DNA from: Sulfurovum sp. | Lineage (GTDB): Bacteria > Campylobacterota > Campylobacteria > Campylobacterales > Sulfurovaceae | Length of the DNA: 60,943 nucleotides | Assembly: GCA_027071315.1 (NCBI GenBank) | Contig: JALSUP010000126.1 | Location: forward strand, 1-60,943 | Direction of reading: 5' to 3' | Part shown: one piece after another, positions 1-6,434 of the stretch | Layout: every line of letters starts with the position of its first letter | How positions within the stretch are numbered: the stretch's first letter is position 1 | The notes under the pieces: model-generated | The model's input: the letters and a program-made list of their open reading frames with translations, nothing else | The model's database searches: none | What the model was told of the DNA's origin: nothing | Program-made: the position numbers and the translations under genes

Positions 1-68
1 TTTACACCACGTTCTCTTAGCTCTTGTTGTGCTGATATTTTTAGTTTTCTTGCGTCTCGTTTTTCCAT
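1..68 (-). CDS. IS630-family transposase, N-terminal fragment (runs off the window)
   Basis: This partial gene starts with ATG at 68 and reads MEKRDARKLKISAQQELRER before leaving the window. The charged start followed by QQELRER resembles the beginning of the helix-turn-helix domain of IS630-type transposases. Only 22 codons are visible, so neither completeness nor activity can be judged. An identical fragment begins at 60877. Confidence 0.5.
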   Translation of the reverse strand, partial: MEKRDARKLKISAQQELRERGV

Positions 69-125
69 ACGCTTATTATAGCATTTCTTAGCATAATATT
101 TGACTGTTTAATTAGTGGTTTAATA
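1..125 (-). mobile_element. 5' end of an IS630-like insertion sequence (left copy)
   Basis: Positions 2-125 are the exact reverse complement of 60820-60943, so the same element begins at both ends of the window and points outwards. The element holds the first 22 codons of a transposase-like gene. The identity stops just after TA (followed by TTAAACCACTAATT inside the element), which fits the TA target dinucleotide used by IS630/Tc1 elements. The family call is inference from a short N-terminus; the repeat itself is directly visible. Confidence 0.7.
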
Positions 126-130
126 TTTAA

Positions 131-164
131 GAAAAAAGAAGAAAATGCTGCCCGGACGGGCAGC
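131..164 (-). terminator. Rho-independent terminator of the NlpC/P60 gene
   Basis: GCTGCCC at 147-153 pairs with GGGCAGC at 158-164 around a GGAC loop. Read on the minus strand, the stem is followed by a T-rich run (146 down to 131). It lies 17 bases past the stop of the endopeptidase gene, and the insertion sequence lies just beyond it. Confidence 0.8.
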
Positions 165-180
165 GGGGAGGAAGGGAGAG

Positions 181-942
181 TTACGAGGTTACTCTTCTTG
201 CACCTTTGTATCTCTGGCTGTAAAAGTTTTTACCCAATGAAGTAATAATCACTTTTTTCTTAGCCGAACTTGCGTGAATGAATTTATTGTGACCGATGTA
301 GATACCCACATGATTCACATAACCTTTACGTTTTTTTGATGTGTCAAAGAAGATCAAATCACCCGGCTGTAGGTTTTTTCTGCTGACATATTTACCGTAT
401 TTGGACTGCTGAATAGCTCTTCTTGGAATTTTAATACCGTTTTGCTTACAGACATAGGAAGTGAGACCTGAACAGTCAAAGGTATTTTTTTGTCCTACCG
501 CACCCCATACATATCGACGTCCCAGCTTTTTCTTGGCAAGTTTGATCATTTTCATGGATTTCTTGCTGTTTTTTCCTGAGAAAATAATATCTTTTATAGC
601 AAACTTATTACTCTTTTTAGTGTTTGTCTTTTTAAACTTGACACTTTTTAGCGTGCTTGCCAGTTTTTTCTCTTGTCTCTTTGACGAAGCGACTCTTGTT
701 CTCTTCTTTTTCTTGGTTGTGGTTGCTTTTGTCGGTACTTTCAAGACAGTACCGAGCTTTAAAGCATTTCCATTTTTAATACCATTCGCTTTTTTAATGG
801 CCGAAATACTTGTGTGGTTCTTTTTTGCCAAGGCATAAAGTGTGTCACCCTTTTTCACTGTATGCTTTACCATTTTTGTAGCGGCATGACTGGACACAGT
901 CATAAAAGACAGTAGTACCAGCAGCTTATAAACTCTTTTCAT
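181..942 (-). CDS. Secreted LysM-NlpC/P60 peptidoglycan endopeptidase
   Basis: This 253-residue protein should cut peptide stems of peptidoglycan in the periplasm. A signal peptide (residues 1-20) is followed by one LysM domain (about 25-70, HTVKKGDTLYALAKK), a long Lys/Thr-rich linker (72-125) and a C-terminal NlpC/P60 domain. The catalytic triad is visible: Cys157 in FDCSG, His211 in NHVGIY and His223 in FIHAS. The start is supported by AGGGAG a few bases upstream. The gene is monocistronic, with its own terminator. Family assignment is firm; the physiological role (cell separation or turnover) is inference. Confidence 0.9.
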   Translation of the reverse strand: MKRVYKLLVLLSFMTVSSHAATKMVKHTVKKGDTLYALAKKNHTSISAIKKANGIKNGNALKLGTVLKVPTKATTTKKKKRTRVASSKRQEKKLASTLKSVKFKKTNTKKSNKFAIKDIIFSGKNSKKSMKMIKLAKKKLGRRYVWGAVGQKNTFDCSGLTSYVCKQNGIKIPRRAIQQSKYGKYVSRKNLQPGDLIFFDTSKKRKGYVNHVGIYIGHNKFIHASSAKKKVIITSLGKNFYSQRYKGARRVTS

Positions 943-1284
943 ATAAATCTCCCTAAAGTATTGTTTTTACCCGATATTTGCAACCATACTAAATAATATG
1001 TAATTTATTGTATCAACAATTTTCTTAATCAAAAATAAAAAAATGCTTTATTTTATTTGATCAACTTGCAAAAATACAATTACAGTATTCACTATCGGTT
1101 TTTGAGAAGGAAATTGATTTCACGTAGATTATGCGTTCAAACATTGGTAATCTGGCGATCTTTTAAAAGACCCATGACTTTCTGTCCCTGTTTCACAACA
1201 GGTTTAGCTTTTCAACATCTCGGCAATATGATATCAAATTGCCCTTAAACAAATATAAAATCAAAAATGGTTTATTTATAATTG
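943..1284. other. Intergenic stretch, no gene seen
   Basis: This AT-rich gap of 342 bases lies upstream of the endopeptidase gene and downstream of the GMC oxidoreductase gene. A 63-codon plus-strand frame (1057-1248) has no recognisable product or ribosome site. On the minus strand a short frame near 1140-1215 reads KPVVKQGQKVMGLLKDR but is closed by stops on both sides; it may be a gene remnant. No clear terminator or promoter was found. Confidence 0.5.
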
Positions 1285-2970
1285 TTATAATGCTTTTAAT
1301 TTCTTTTTTATATGATCGGCAACCCTGAAGGCATTGGCATAAATAGTCCAGGTATAGGGCACCGAACCTCCCGTTGGCATAAAACTTGCATCTGCCACAA
1401 AAAGATTGGCGACATCATGACTCTGACAATATTTGTTGAGCACAGACGTTTTAGGGTCGTTGCCAAAGCGGCAGCCTCCTGCCACAAGGTTCTGGGGAGG
1501 GGCAGAGGAGACCGACGAGTAGACATTTTGGGCACCCATCTCTTCAAGCACTTTTTCACACTTCTTGGCAATGTACTTACCCACCTTCAGATCCTGGGGG
1601 TGTCCCTCCAAGCGGAGTTTACCCACAGGCATACCGTACTTGTCTTTATGGTTTTTGTCCAAAGAGACAAAGCAGTTGTCGTTGGGCAGCCAGTCATTGA
1701 AGATCTCAAAACGGATCTTTTTACTTTTGGTAAAACGCTCTGTCAGTTTTTCACCAAGGACAGTTCCCCAAACCATCTTTCCATTCTCTTCATTGTTCTT
1801 TCGGGCACGTGAAATGATATTTTGATGCTCGAACATAAATTCAACTGACCCTCCTTTGAACTTTCCGTCCCACCAGTGGTCTATAAAATACCAGTCAAGT
1901 ATAGAACGGTTCACAAAGAGTCCTGTCTGCATCAGCTCTTCAAACTTGATCTCTTTGAGGCTGTCTTCATGTAACTCTCCCTCTCCGGAACCTCCTGCAG
2001 AGAAGACAAGATTCTTTCCCAGTTCTCCCGAACTGTTACCCAAACCGTTCGGGTGCAGGGCATTGGCAGAATTCAGCAGCAGTCGTGCACTCTCATGTGC
2101 CTGTGCCGCCACAACAAACATTTTTGCATAAATCTTCTCTTCTTTTCCGCTTATCGTGTCGACGACCACCGCATAGTCCACGGCATCCTTCCTGCTTGTA
2201 TGCAGAGACTTGACATAGGTATTGCTCTTAAGGGTTAAATTGCCTGTTGCCAGGGCAGGCATGAGCAAAGCTTCCCGTGAAGAGCCCTTTGCCCCGGAAC
2301 TGCAGCCATAGGATCCGCAGAAGTTGGAGTAGTAGCAGGCGTTTCTATGCCCTTTGTCTCGTGAGAGTACGGCTCTGGGTGTGACCAGAGGGGTAATATC
2401 CAGCTCTCTGCATGACTTGTCAAGTAACTTCACCACAGCATTTTCATTGGTGGGAGGCTGTGTAAAGTCTGCTGTACTGCGCGGCGGTTCTGCCGGATGT
2501 TTCTGGTACTTACCCGAAATACCCACCAACTCTTCAGCCTGAAGGTAATAGGGTTCCATCTCCTCATAAGAGATAGGCCAGTCAACCACATTGGCACCCT
2601 CTATGGCACCATATTTACTTTTGAGTCTAAAGTCATCGGGGTGCATACGATGCAGCATCCCTGACATAAAGTTTGATGAACCTCCGACAACATTACCGTT
2701 CCAAAAAGACCAGCCGGAGTCATAGGTAGGCGTACTTTCCCATTTGCCATCTACTCTTTCCTCAATGACGTGGTATTCGTCAAAAAGACTGGGGGTCACG
2801 ATGTCTCTTCGACAGTAGGCCAACTCGTCTTTCGAGAACTCTTCACGTTTCAGCAGTCTCCCTTTTTCCAGTACCGCGACTTTATAGCCTGCTTTTGCCA
2901 GAGTATAGGCCACAGCACCGCCGCTTGCACCCGAACCGACGATGACCACATCATATTTCACAGTTGTCAT
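1285..2970 (-). CDS. GMC-family FAD-dependent oxidoreductase, large subunit
   Basis: This 561-residue flavoprotein oxidises an alcohol or sugar substrate that cannot be named from sequence. It opens with the ADP-binding fold (VVIVGSGASGG, about residues 8-18), has a GMC-like stretch WNGNVVGGSSNFMSG near residue 90, and ends with a GMC C-terminal domain containing LFVADASFMPTGG. It overlaps the small-subunit gene by 4 bases (ATGA), showing translational coupling. The pairing with a gluconate 2-dehydrogenase subunit 3-like protein is typical of periplasmic membrane-linked dehydrogenases. No cytochrome c subunit gene is present here. Confidence 0.85.
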   Translation of the reverse strand: MTTVKYDVVIVGSGASGGAVAYTLAKAGYKVAVLEKGRLLKREEFSKDELAYCRRDIVTPSLFDEYHVIEERVDGKWESTPTYDSGWSFWNGNVVGGSSNFMSGMLHRMHPDDFRLKSKYGAIEGANVVDWPISYEEMEPYYLQAEELVGISGKYQKHPAEPPRSTADFTQPPTNENAVVKLLDKSCRELDITPLVTPRAVLSRDKGHRNACYYSNFCGSYGCSSGAKGSSREALLMPALATGNLTLKSNTYVKSLHTSRKDAVDYAVVVDTISGKEEKIYAKMFVVAAQAHESARLLLNSANALHPNGLGNSSGELGKNLVFSAGGSGEGELHEDSLKEIKFEELMQTGLFVNRSILDWYFIDHWWDGKFKGGSVEFMFEHQNIISRARKNNEENGKMVWGTVLGEKLTERFTKSKKIRFEIFNDWLPNDNCFVSLDKNHKDKYGMPVGKLRLEGHPQDLKVGKYIAKKCEKVLEEMGAQNVYSSVSSAPPQNLVAGGCRFGNDPKTSVLNKYCQSHDVANLFVADASFMPTGGSVPYTWTIYANAFRVADHIKKKLKAL

Positions 2971-3467
2971 AGTGCCACATACCTCACCGTTGGTTTAGGC
3001 TCACCACCATAGGCAGATAACGCTTTCCAGCCTGCCTCTTTTTGATTGCTGCCATAGACGGGAGCAGAAAAAAGCCCTTCCATCGTAAGTGTCATAATAC
3101 GCGAAAGCCAGTTACGTCCATAGTTCGTCTCTTCAAAGCCCCGTAAGGCTTTCTCTTTTTCTGCTGCTGTCATAGTATTAAACTTTCCTTTTTCACGGTC
3201 TATAAGCTCCTGGGCACCCTCTAAAACAAAAGCACGGATGTCTTTGTCATAACTTTTATGCTCAACTGTCTCAAAAAGAAAACGGATCGTATTCATCTCT
3301 CTGGCAGAGGGGATTTTACTCCCCTGAGGAAACATATGTTCCTGTACGGCAGCAATGGTACTTTTGACGTTTTCAAATTTTTTAGAAAAAGCACTTTGCG
3401 CTTTTGCTTCTATATAGGGAGAAGCTCCCAGAAGAGAGCCCAAAATTAAAAAGTGTCGTCGCTGCAT
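2967..3467 (-). CDS. Gluconate 2-dehydrogenase subunit 3-like small subunit, Tat-type signal
   Basis: This 166-residue protein is the likely partner that escorts the GMC flavoprotein across the membrane. Its N-terminus has a twin-arginine-like start (MQRRHFLILGSLLGA) and a hydrophobic segment, followed by a helical body typical of the subunit 3 family. The flavoprotein gene follows with a 4-base overlap. The Tat call rests on the RR pair and hydrophobic stretch; the full SRRxFLK consensus is only partly met. Confidence 0.75.
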   Translation of the reverse strand: MQRRHFLILGSLLGASPYIEAKAQSAFSKKFENVKSTIAAVQEHMFPQGSKIPSAREMNTIRFLFETVEHKSYDKDIRAFVLEGAQELIDREKGKFNTMTAAEKEKALRGFEETNYGRNWLSRIMTLTMEGLFSAPVYGSNQKEAGWKALSAYGGEPKPTVRYVAL

Positions 3468-3569
3468 GAAAGCCCCTTTATTTTCAGTATTCTAATTATA
3501 TTGTGTGTACTTTAAGTGCAGCTCATTTGTCTCAAAGCATGAAACATCAATAAAAATAATACACAGACA

Positions 3570-3589
3570 TTACACGGAAAAAAGTGTAA
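3570..3589. promoter_or_regulatory. Inverted repeat upstream of the GKC peptide gene
   Basis: TTACAC (3570-3575) and GTGTAA (3584-3589) form a perfect 6-base inverted repeat with an 8-base spacer, about 34 bases before the start codon at 3623. The position fits an operator or promoter element. No regulator can be named, and a chance repeat of this size is possible. Confidence 0.35.
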
Positions 3590-3622
3590 ACTGCGCTTAT
3601 CTTCAAATTAAAAGGAAAAAAG

Positions 3623-3811
3623 ATGAAAAAGTTAATTTTCGGTTCTCTGCTTGGTTTGGCACTTGTCGCCTTTACAGGATGTACAGATGCCAATGATGCA
3701 AAAGTAGCCAAGTGTCAGTCAGGTAAATGTGACGCAGCGAAAAAGATGGACAAGAGTCAATCTGCAAAATGCGGTGATGCCAAAAAAGCATCTAAGAAGT
3801 GTGGTAGTTAA
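3623..3811 (+). CDS. Small Cys-rich exported lipopeptide with GKC motif (HvfA/bufferin-like candidate)
   Basis: This 62-residue product has a signal peptide ending in a lipobox-like LVAFTGC (Cys20) and then a Lys/Ala/Cys-rich tail with KCQSGKC, AKCGDAKK and KKCGS. The start is preceded by AAAGGAAAAA. The GKC(G) repeats resemble precursors of the HvfA/bufferin class, copper-linked peptides whose cysteines are modified by MNIO (DUF692) enzymes. A second such peptide lies after the DoxX gene at 4412. No MNIO gene is in the window, so modification is inference. The lipobox Cys is unusual for that class, so a plain Cys-rich lipoprotein is also possible. Confidence 0.65.
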   Translation: MKKLIFGSLLGLALVAFTGCTDANDAKVAKCQSGKCDAAKKMDKSQSAKCGDAKKASKKCGS

Positions 3812-3827
3812 TACACACTCAGTACAC

Positions 3828-3861
3828 AGGTTTCATACTATACTTACAGCGTATCAAACCT
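3828..3861. other. Hairpin between the GKC peptide gene and the DoxX gene
   Basis: AGGTTTCATAC (3828-3838) pairs with GTATCAAACCT (3851-3861), 10 of 11 positions. No T-run follows, so it is not a standard terminator. It may set a different expression level for the peptide than for the downstream membrane protein. Confidence 0.4.
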
Positions 3862-3943
3862 AAAGCAGCATTGGACGATTTGAATAACCGACATTACTCA
3901 AATGATTCAATTCCCGATCAGATACATATAAAAGGAGGGCAAG

Positions 3944-4381
3944 ATGCTAAAAGCAATCTACCCATTTACCAAGAACATTCTAAGTAACGGTCAAAGCATT
4001 TCACTACTTTTGGCCAGATTCGCTGTGGCATACGGGTTTTATGACCCTGCCATGCAAAAGTGGTCAGATATAGGTGCTATCGCTACCTGGTTTGGCTCTA
4101 TGGGAATTCCTTTTCCAACACTCAATGCCTATATGGCAGCCAGTACAGAGCTTCTAGGGGTGATACTCCTCACATTAGGGCTTTTTACAAGGCTCATTTC
4201 GATACCATTGATGGTCGTCATGGTCGTAGCGATCACGACCGTTCACCTGGCTCACGGCTTTTCAGCCGGAGACAACGGCTTTGAAATACCTCTGTATTAT
4301 ATGCTGTTCTTAGCGATCTTTGCTTCATTTGGAGCCGGAAAATTCTCTTTAGACTATCTACTGTTCGGTGACGATCAGTAA
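3944..4381 (+). CDS. DoxX-family membrane protein (HvfX-like)
   Basis: This 145-residue integral membrane protein has about four hydrophobic segments and the DoxX pattern: LLLARFAVAYGFYDPAMQKW near the N-terminus and ASTELLGVILLTLGLFTRL in the middle. A strong ribosome site (AAAGGAGGG) precedes the ATG. It lies between two GKC-rich exported peptides. A DoxX protein (HvfX) commonly accompanies HvfA-type peptides in other bacteria, which supports reading the three genes as one unit. Biochemical role is unknown; membrane-linked redox support for peptide maturation or copper stress is inference. Confidence 0.8.
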   Translation: MLKAIYPFTKNILSNGQSISLLLARFAVAYGFYDPAMQKWSDIGAIATWFGSMGIPFPTLNAYMAASTELLGVILLTLGLFTRLISIPLMVVMVVAITTVHLAHGFSAGDNGFEIPLYYMLFLAIFASFGAGKFSLDYLLFGDDQ

Positions 4382-4411
4382 GTAGCTATGATCAAACAAA
4401 AGGAAAAAACT

Positions 4412-4666
4412 ATGAAAAAATTAATCAAATTAGGACTTATCGTACTTGGCGCTTCGGCACTTACATTCACAATGGCATCTGCAAACTGTGGTTCAGGAAA
4501 AGAAGCACCAAAAGCAATGAAGTGTCAGGCTGGTAAATGTGGTGCAGCTAAAAAAGCTGAAAAGTGCCAAAGTGGTAAATGCTCTGGAGACAAGAAAGAG
4601 ATGAAAAAAGATATGAAGAAAGACGCAAAAGGTAAATGTGGCCAAGGAAAATGTGGCGGTAAATAA
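4412..4666 (+). CDS. Exported GKC-repeat peptide (HvfA/bufferin-like candidate)
   Basis: This is 84 residues from the ATG at 4412. An ATG at 4388 is in frame, but AAAGGAAAAA sits correctly only for 4412. A signal peptide (about 1-25, ending ASA) is followed by a low-complexity Lys/Cys/Gly tail with four GKC units in KCQAGKCG, KCQSGKCS and GKCGQGKCGGK. Such CxxGKC repeats match the core of HvfA/bufferin precursors, where cysteines become thioamide/oxazolone copper ligands. It follows the DoxX gene by 30 bases and shares its repeat style with the peptide at 3623. No MNIO or DUF2063 partner gene is present. Confidence 0.7.
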   Translation: MKKLIKLGLIVLGASALTFTMASANCGSGKEAPKAMKCQAGKCGAAKKAEKCQSGKCSGDKKEMKKDMKKDAKGKCGQGKCGGK

Positions 4667-4690
4667 GCCTCACCCTTCCTCTTCTCAGTA

Positions 4691-4711
4691 CCTATCCGTT
4701 CTCCGGATAGG
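4691..4711 (+). terminator. Terminator-like hairpin after the GKC/DoxX locus
   Basis: CCTATCCG (4691-4698) pairs with CGGATAGG (4704-4711) around TTCTC, 25 bases past the stop codon. The following sequence is T/C-rich (TCTCTCCTC), not a pure T-run. It probably ends the locus transcript. Confidence 0.55.
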
Positions 4712-4778
4712 TCTCTCCTCACATATTCTCCACAATTCATAGTATAATAAACCTATATTTAACACTAAAGGTTTACGC

Positions 4779-5243
4779 ATGAAAAAAATACTGATAGCAC
4801 TTACTGTCCTTCTTGCCCTGTCCGGATGTCAAGACAAGCAAGAGAATCAGGCAGCACATGATGCCAAAGTAGCCGCACAGGCAAAAGCAGAACTCCGTGC
4901 CGAGCTCAAAAAAGAGCAGGAAGCAGCGGTACAGGCACAAGACAATAAACTTGCCCACATCGGCATTACTACCACCAACGGAAAACTCATCATCGACACA
5001 AACAAGACCAAAAGCTACTTCCAGAAACTGGCAGAAAAGCTCAAAGTCCATGCAGACAAATTTGCCAAAGATATGGAAAATGGTGACATTAACAACTCTG
5101 AAGCCGGTGTGGTCGTCACCAAAACCGAAATCAACATAGACCTGAACAAAACCAAAAGCTTTTTAGACAACTGGGGCAAAACCATAGAACAATACACAAA
5201 AGAGTTCAAAAAAATGACAGAAGAGCTTAATACGAGTAAGTAA
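4779..5243 (+). CDS. Lipoprotein of unknown function with internal duplication
   Basis: This 154-residue protein has a type II signal peptide ending in the lipobox LALSGC (Cys17), then an Ala/Lys/Glu-rich helical stretch likely to form a coiled coil (about 25-60). Two related segments follow: LIIDTNKTKSYFQKLAEKLK and INIDLNKTKSFLDNWGKTIE, each a short strand, then NKTKS, then an amphipathic helix. The function is not recognised. It appears monocistronic. Confidence 0.7.
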   Translation: MKKILIALTVLLALSGCQDKQENQAAHDAKVAAQAKAELRAELKKEQEAAVQAQDNKLAHIGITTTNGKLIIDTNKTKSYFQKLAEKLKVHADKFAKDMENGDINNSEAGVVVTKTEINIDLNKTKSFLDNWGKTIEQYTKEFKKMTEELNTSK

Positions 5244-5265
5244 CATACCCTCCTTTTCGATTATT

Positions 5266-5292
5266 GTCGGGGTAAGGGTACTCCGACCTACG
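5266..5292 (-). repeat. GTAG-type REP sequence, GTCGGGGT flavour
   Basis: On the minus strand this reads CGTAGG followed by TCGGAGTA, a short loop and TACCCCGAC, an imperfect hairpin. The same flavour occurs at 9365-9390, 9488-9514, 17787-17813 and 59522-59549. It lies between the lipoprotein and rplT. Confidence 0.75.
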
Positions 5293-5352
5293 CATCTTTC
5301 AACAATTCAAAACAGATAGCACTTTCTACCTGCAGACACAATAAATCGCTTA

Positions 5353-5420
5353 CGTTTTTTTCTTTTTGGTTACTTCTTTCTTTTTTTGTCGTAGTACAAA
5401 AAAGAAAAAGTGACAGAGAA
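5353..5420. repeat. Polypyrimidine/polypurine hairpin repeat, copy A
   Basis: A T-rich arm containing GGTTACTTCTTTC is followed by a short loop and an A-rich arm with AAAAAAGAAAAAG. A second copy at 20050-20121 shares the order and most bases, including GGTTACTTCTTTCTTTTTTTG. It is intergenic, and its function is unknown. The strong A/T asymmetry between arms makes it easy to spot. Confidence 0.6.
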
Positions 5421-5482
5421 AAACAAGATCACAATGAATAAAAAATAAAATTTAGAAAATTTAAAGGGAGTTTTGAAGGGAT

Positions 5483-5500
5483 GAGGAGCCGAAGCTCCTC
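5483..5500 (-). terminator. Stem with UUCG loop, likely end of the rpmI-rplT transcript
   Basis: On the minus strand GAGGAGC and GCTCCTC enclose a TTCG tetraloop, an exceptionally stable RNA hairpin. It begins 28 bases after the rplT stop. The downstream minus-strand sequence is only moderately T-rich, so the terminator call is inference. Confidence 0.6.
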
Positions 5501-5527
5501 AAGAGATAATCAACGAAAAGTCAATTA

Positions 5528-5881
5528 TTATGCAATTGCTGCTTTAGAAGCATCAGCTACTTTTGTGAATGATTCAGGTGCATTCATAGCCATATCTGCA
5601 AGTACTTTTCTGTCAAGCTCAATGTTTGCCAATTTAAGTCCGTGCATAAATGTTGAATAGTTCATACCATTCAATCTTGATGCTGCGTTAATACGGATAA
5701 TCCAGAGTTTTCTGAAATCTCTCTTCTTTTGTCTTCTATCTCTATAAGCATATACTAATGAACGCTCGAGTTGCTCTTTGGCTTTTCTAAAGTGCTTTCT
5801 TCTACCACTGTAGAATCCTCTCGCTTGTTTTAATAATTTACGGTGACGTCTATGTCTAACTGTACCAGTTTTTACTCTCAT
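5528..5881 (-). CDS. rplT: 50S ribosomal protein L20
   Basis: The 117-residue sequence [20 protein letters not shown] and the later [12 protein letters not shown] are characteristic of L20, which binds 23S rRNA early in large-subunit assembly. Length is normal. It follows rpmI by 104 bases on the same strand. In many bacteria L20 represses its own operon by binding the leader; no such site was resolved here. Confidence 0.97.
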   Translation of the reverse strand: MRVKTGTVRHRRHRKLLKQARGFYSGRRKHFRKAKEQLERSLVYAYRDRRQKKRDFRKLWIIRINAASRLNGMNYSTFMHGLKLANIELDRKVLADMAMNAPESFTKVADASKAAIA

Positions 5882-5985
5882 GGTGTTTCCTTTACCTTAT
5901 CTGTTTAAGAATCGGTGCCAAACATTCTCTCTGTTTGAACTTGCCCCTAATCGGGGGTTATCGCTTGTGAAATGGTACTAATAAC

Positions 5986-6177
5986 TTAGTTGATCATCTC
6001 TTTAATGTTCTTCGCATCAACTGGGTCAACGTGCTTGGAACTTCTCATACTTCTGTGATGTTTACCATCAACTTTAGTAAGGATGTGACTTCTATACGCC
6101 GTACCTCTTTTGATCTTGCCGCTTTTTTTAACTTTAAAACGCTTAACAGCGCCTTTTACACTTTTCATTTTTGGCAT
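5986..6177 (-). CDS. rpmI: 50S ribosomal protein L35
   Basis: The 63-residue basic protein [20 protein letters not shown] is a typical L35 with full length. A ribosome site (GGGAG) lies upstream of the ATG. In the widespread gene order thrS-infC-rpmI-rplT this gene follows infC. Here the MutS7-HNH gene and REP sequences separate them, and rpmI has its own -10 element. Confidence 0.97.
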   Translation of the reverse strand: MPKMKSVKGAVKRFKVKKSGKIKRGTAYRSHILTKVDGKHHRSMRSSKHVDPVDAKNIKEMIN

Positions 6178-6240
6178 ATGCTTACTCCCTATATAAATTT
6201 TTTACTGTCTAGAATTTTCTATCCACTAAAATGGGACGGT

Positions 6241-6246
6241 ATTATA
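6241..6246 (-). promoter_or_regulatory. -10 element of rpmI-rplT
   Basis: TATAAT is read on the minus strand (6246 to 6241) about 64 bases before the rpmI start, inside the small palindrome GGTATTATACC. No good -35 is seen, which is common for Campylobacterota sigma-70 promoters. It explains how rpmI-rplT can be expressed apart from infC. Confidence 0.5.
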
Positions 6247-6294
6247 CCGAAATATTCTGAAATTTTTATGAACAGTGGTTCTTCCCCTTTTTAT

Positions 6295-6365
6295 CGGTGG
6301 GTACCCCCCCTACGGGAGCACAGATATCTTGATGTAATTAACCCGCAAGGGTGGGATCTCCCACC
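6295..6365. repeat. REP-like pair between rpmI and mutS7
   Basis: On the minus strand 6314-6295 reads CGTAGGGGGGGTACCCACCG, a GTAG-headed imperfect palindrome. At 6350-6365 GGTGGGA and TCCCACC form a perfect 7-base stem. Together they look like a degenerate REP doublet of the GTGGGA flavour also seen at 33997-34049. Confidence 0.5.
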
Positions 6366-6434
6366 AATCAACCCTATATGCAACAGCAAGGCTTTCTGTG
6401 TTAAAATCTACCTGATCAAACACAGGGGTAGGAC

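Noticed and set aside
1140-1215. Minus-strand fragment reading KPVVKQGQKVMGLLKDR
   Set aside because: The string looks protein-like, but stops close it on both sides and no parent family was recognised. It is noted only as a possible remnant.
1057-1248. 63-codon plus-strand frame between the endopeptidase and GMC genes
   Set aside because: It has no ribosome site, no recognisable domains, and an amino acid mix typical of chance frames.
4525-4740. 71-codon minus-strand frame opposite the GKC peptide
   Set aside because: It is a shadow of the Lys/Gly/Cys-rich peptide gene, giving a Phe/Leu/Pro-rich product without a start signal.
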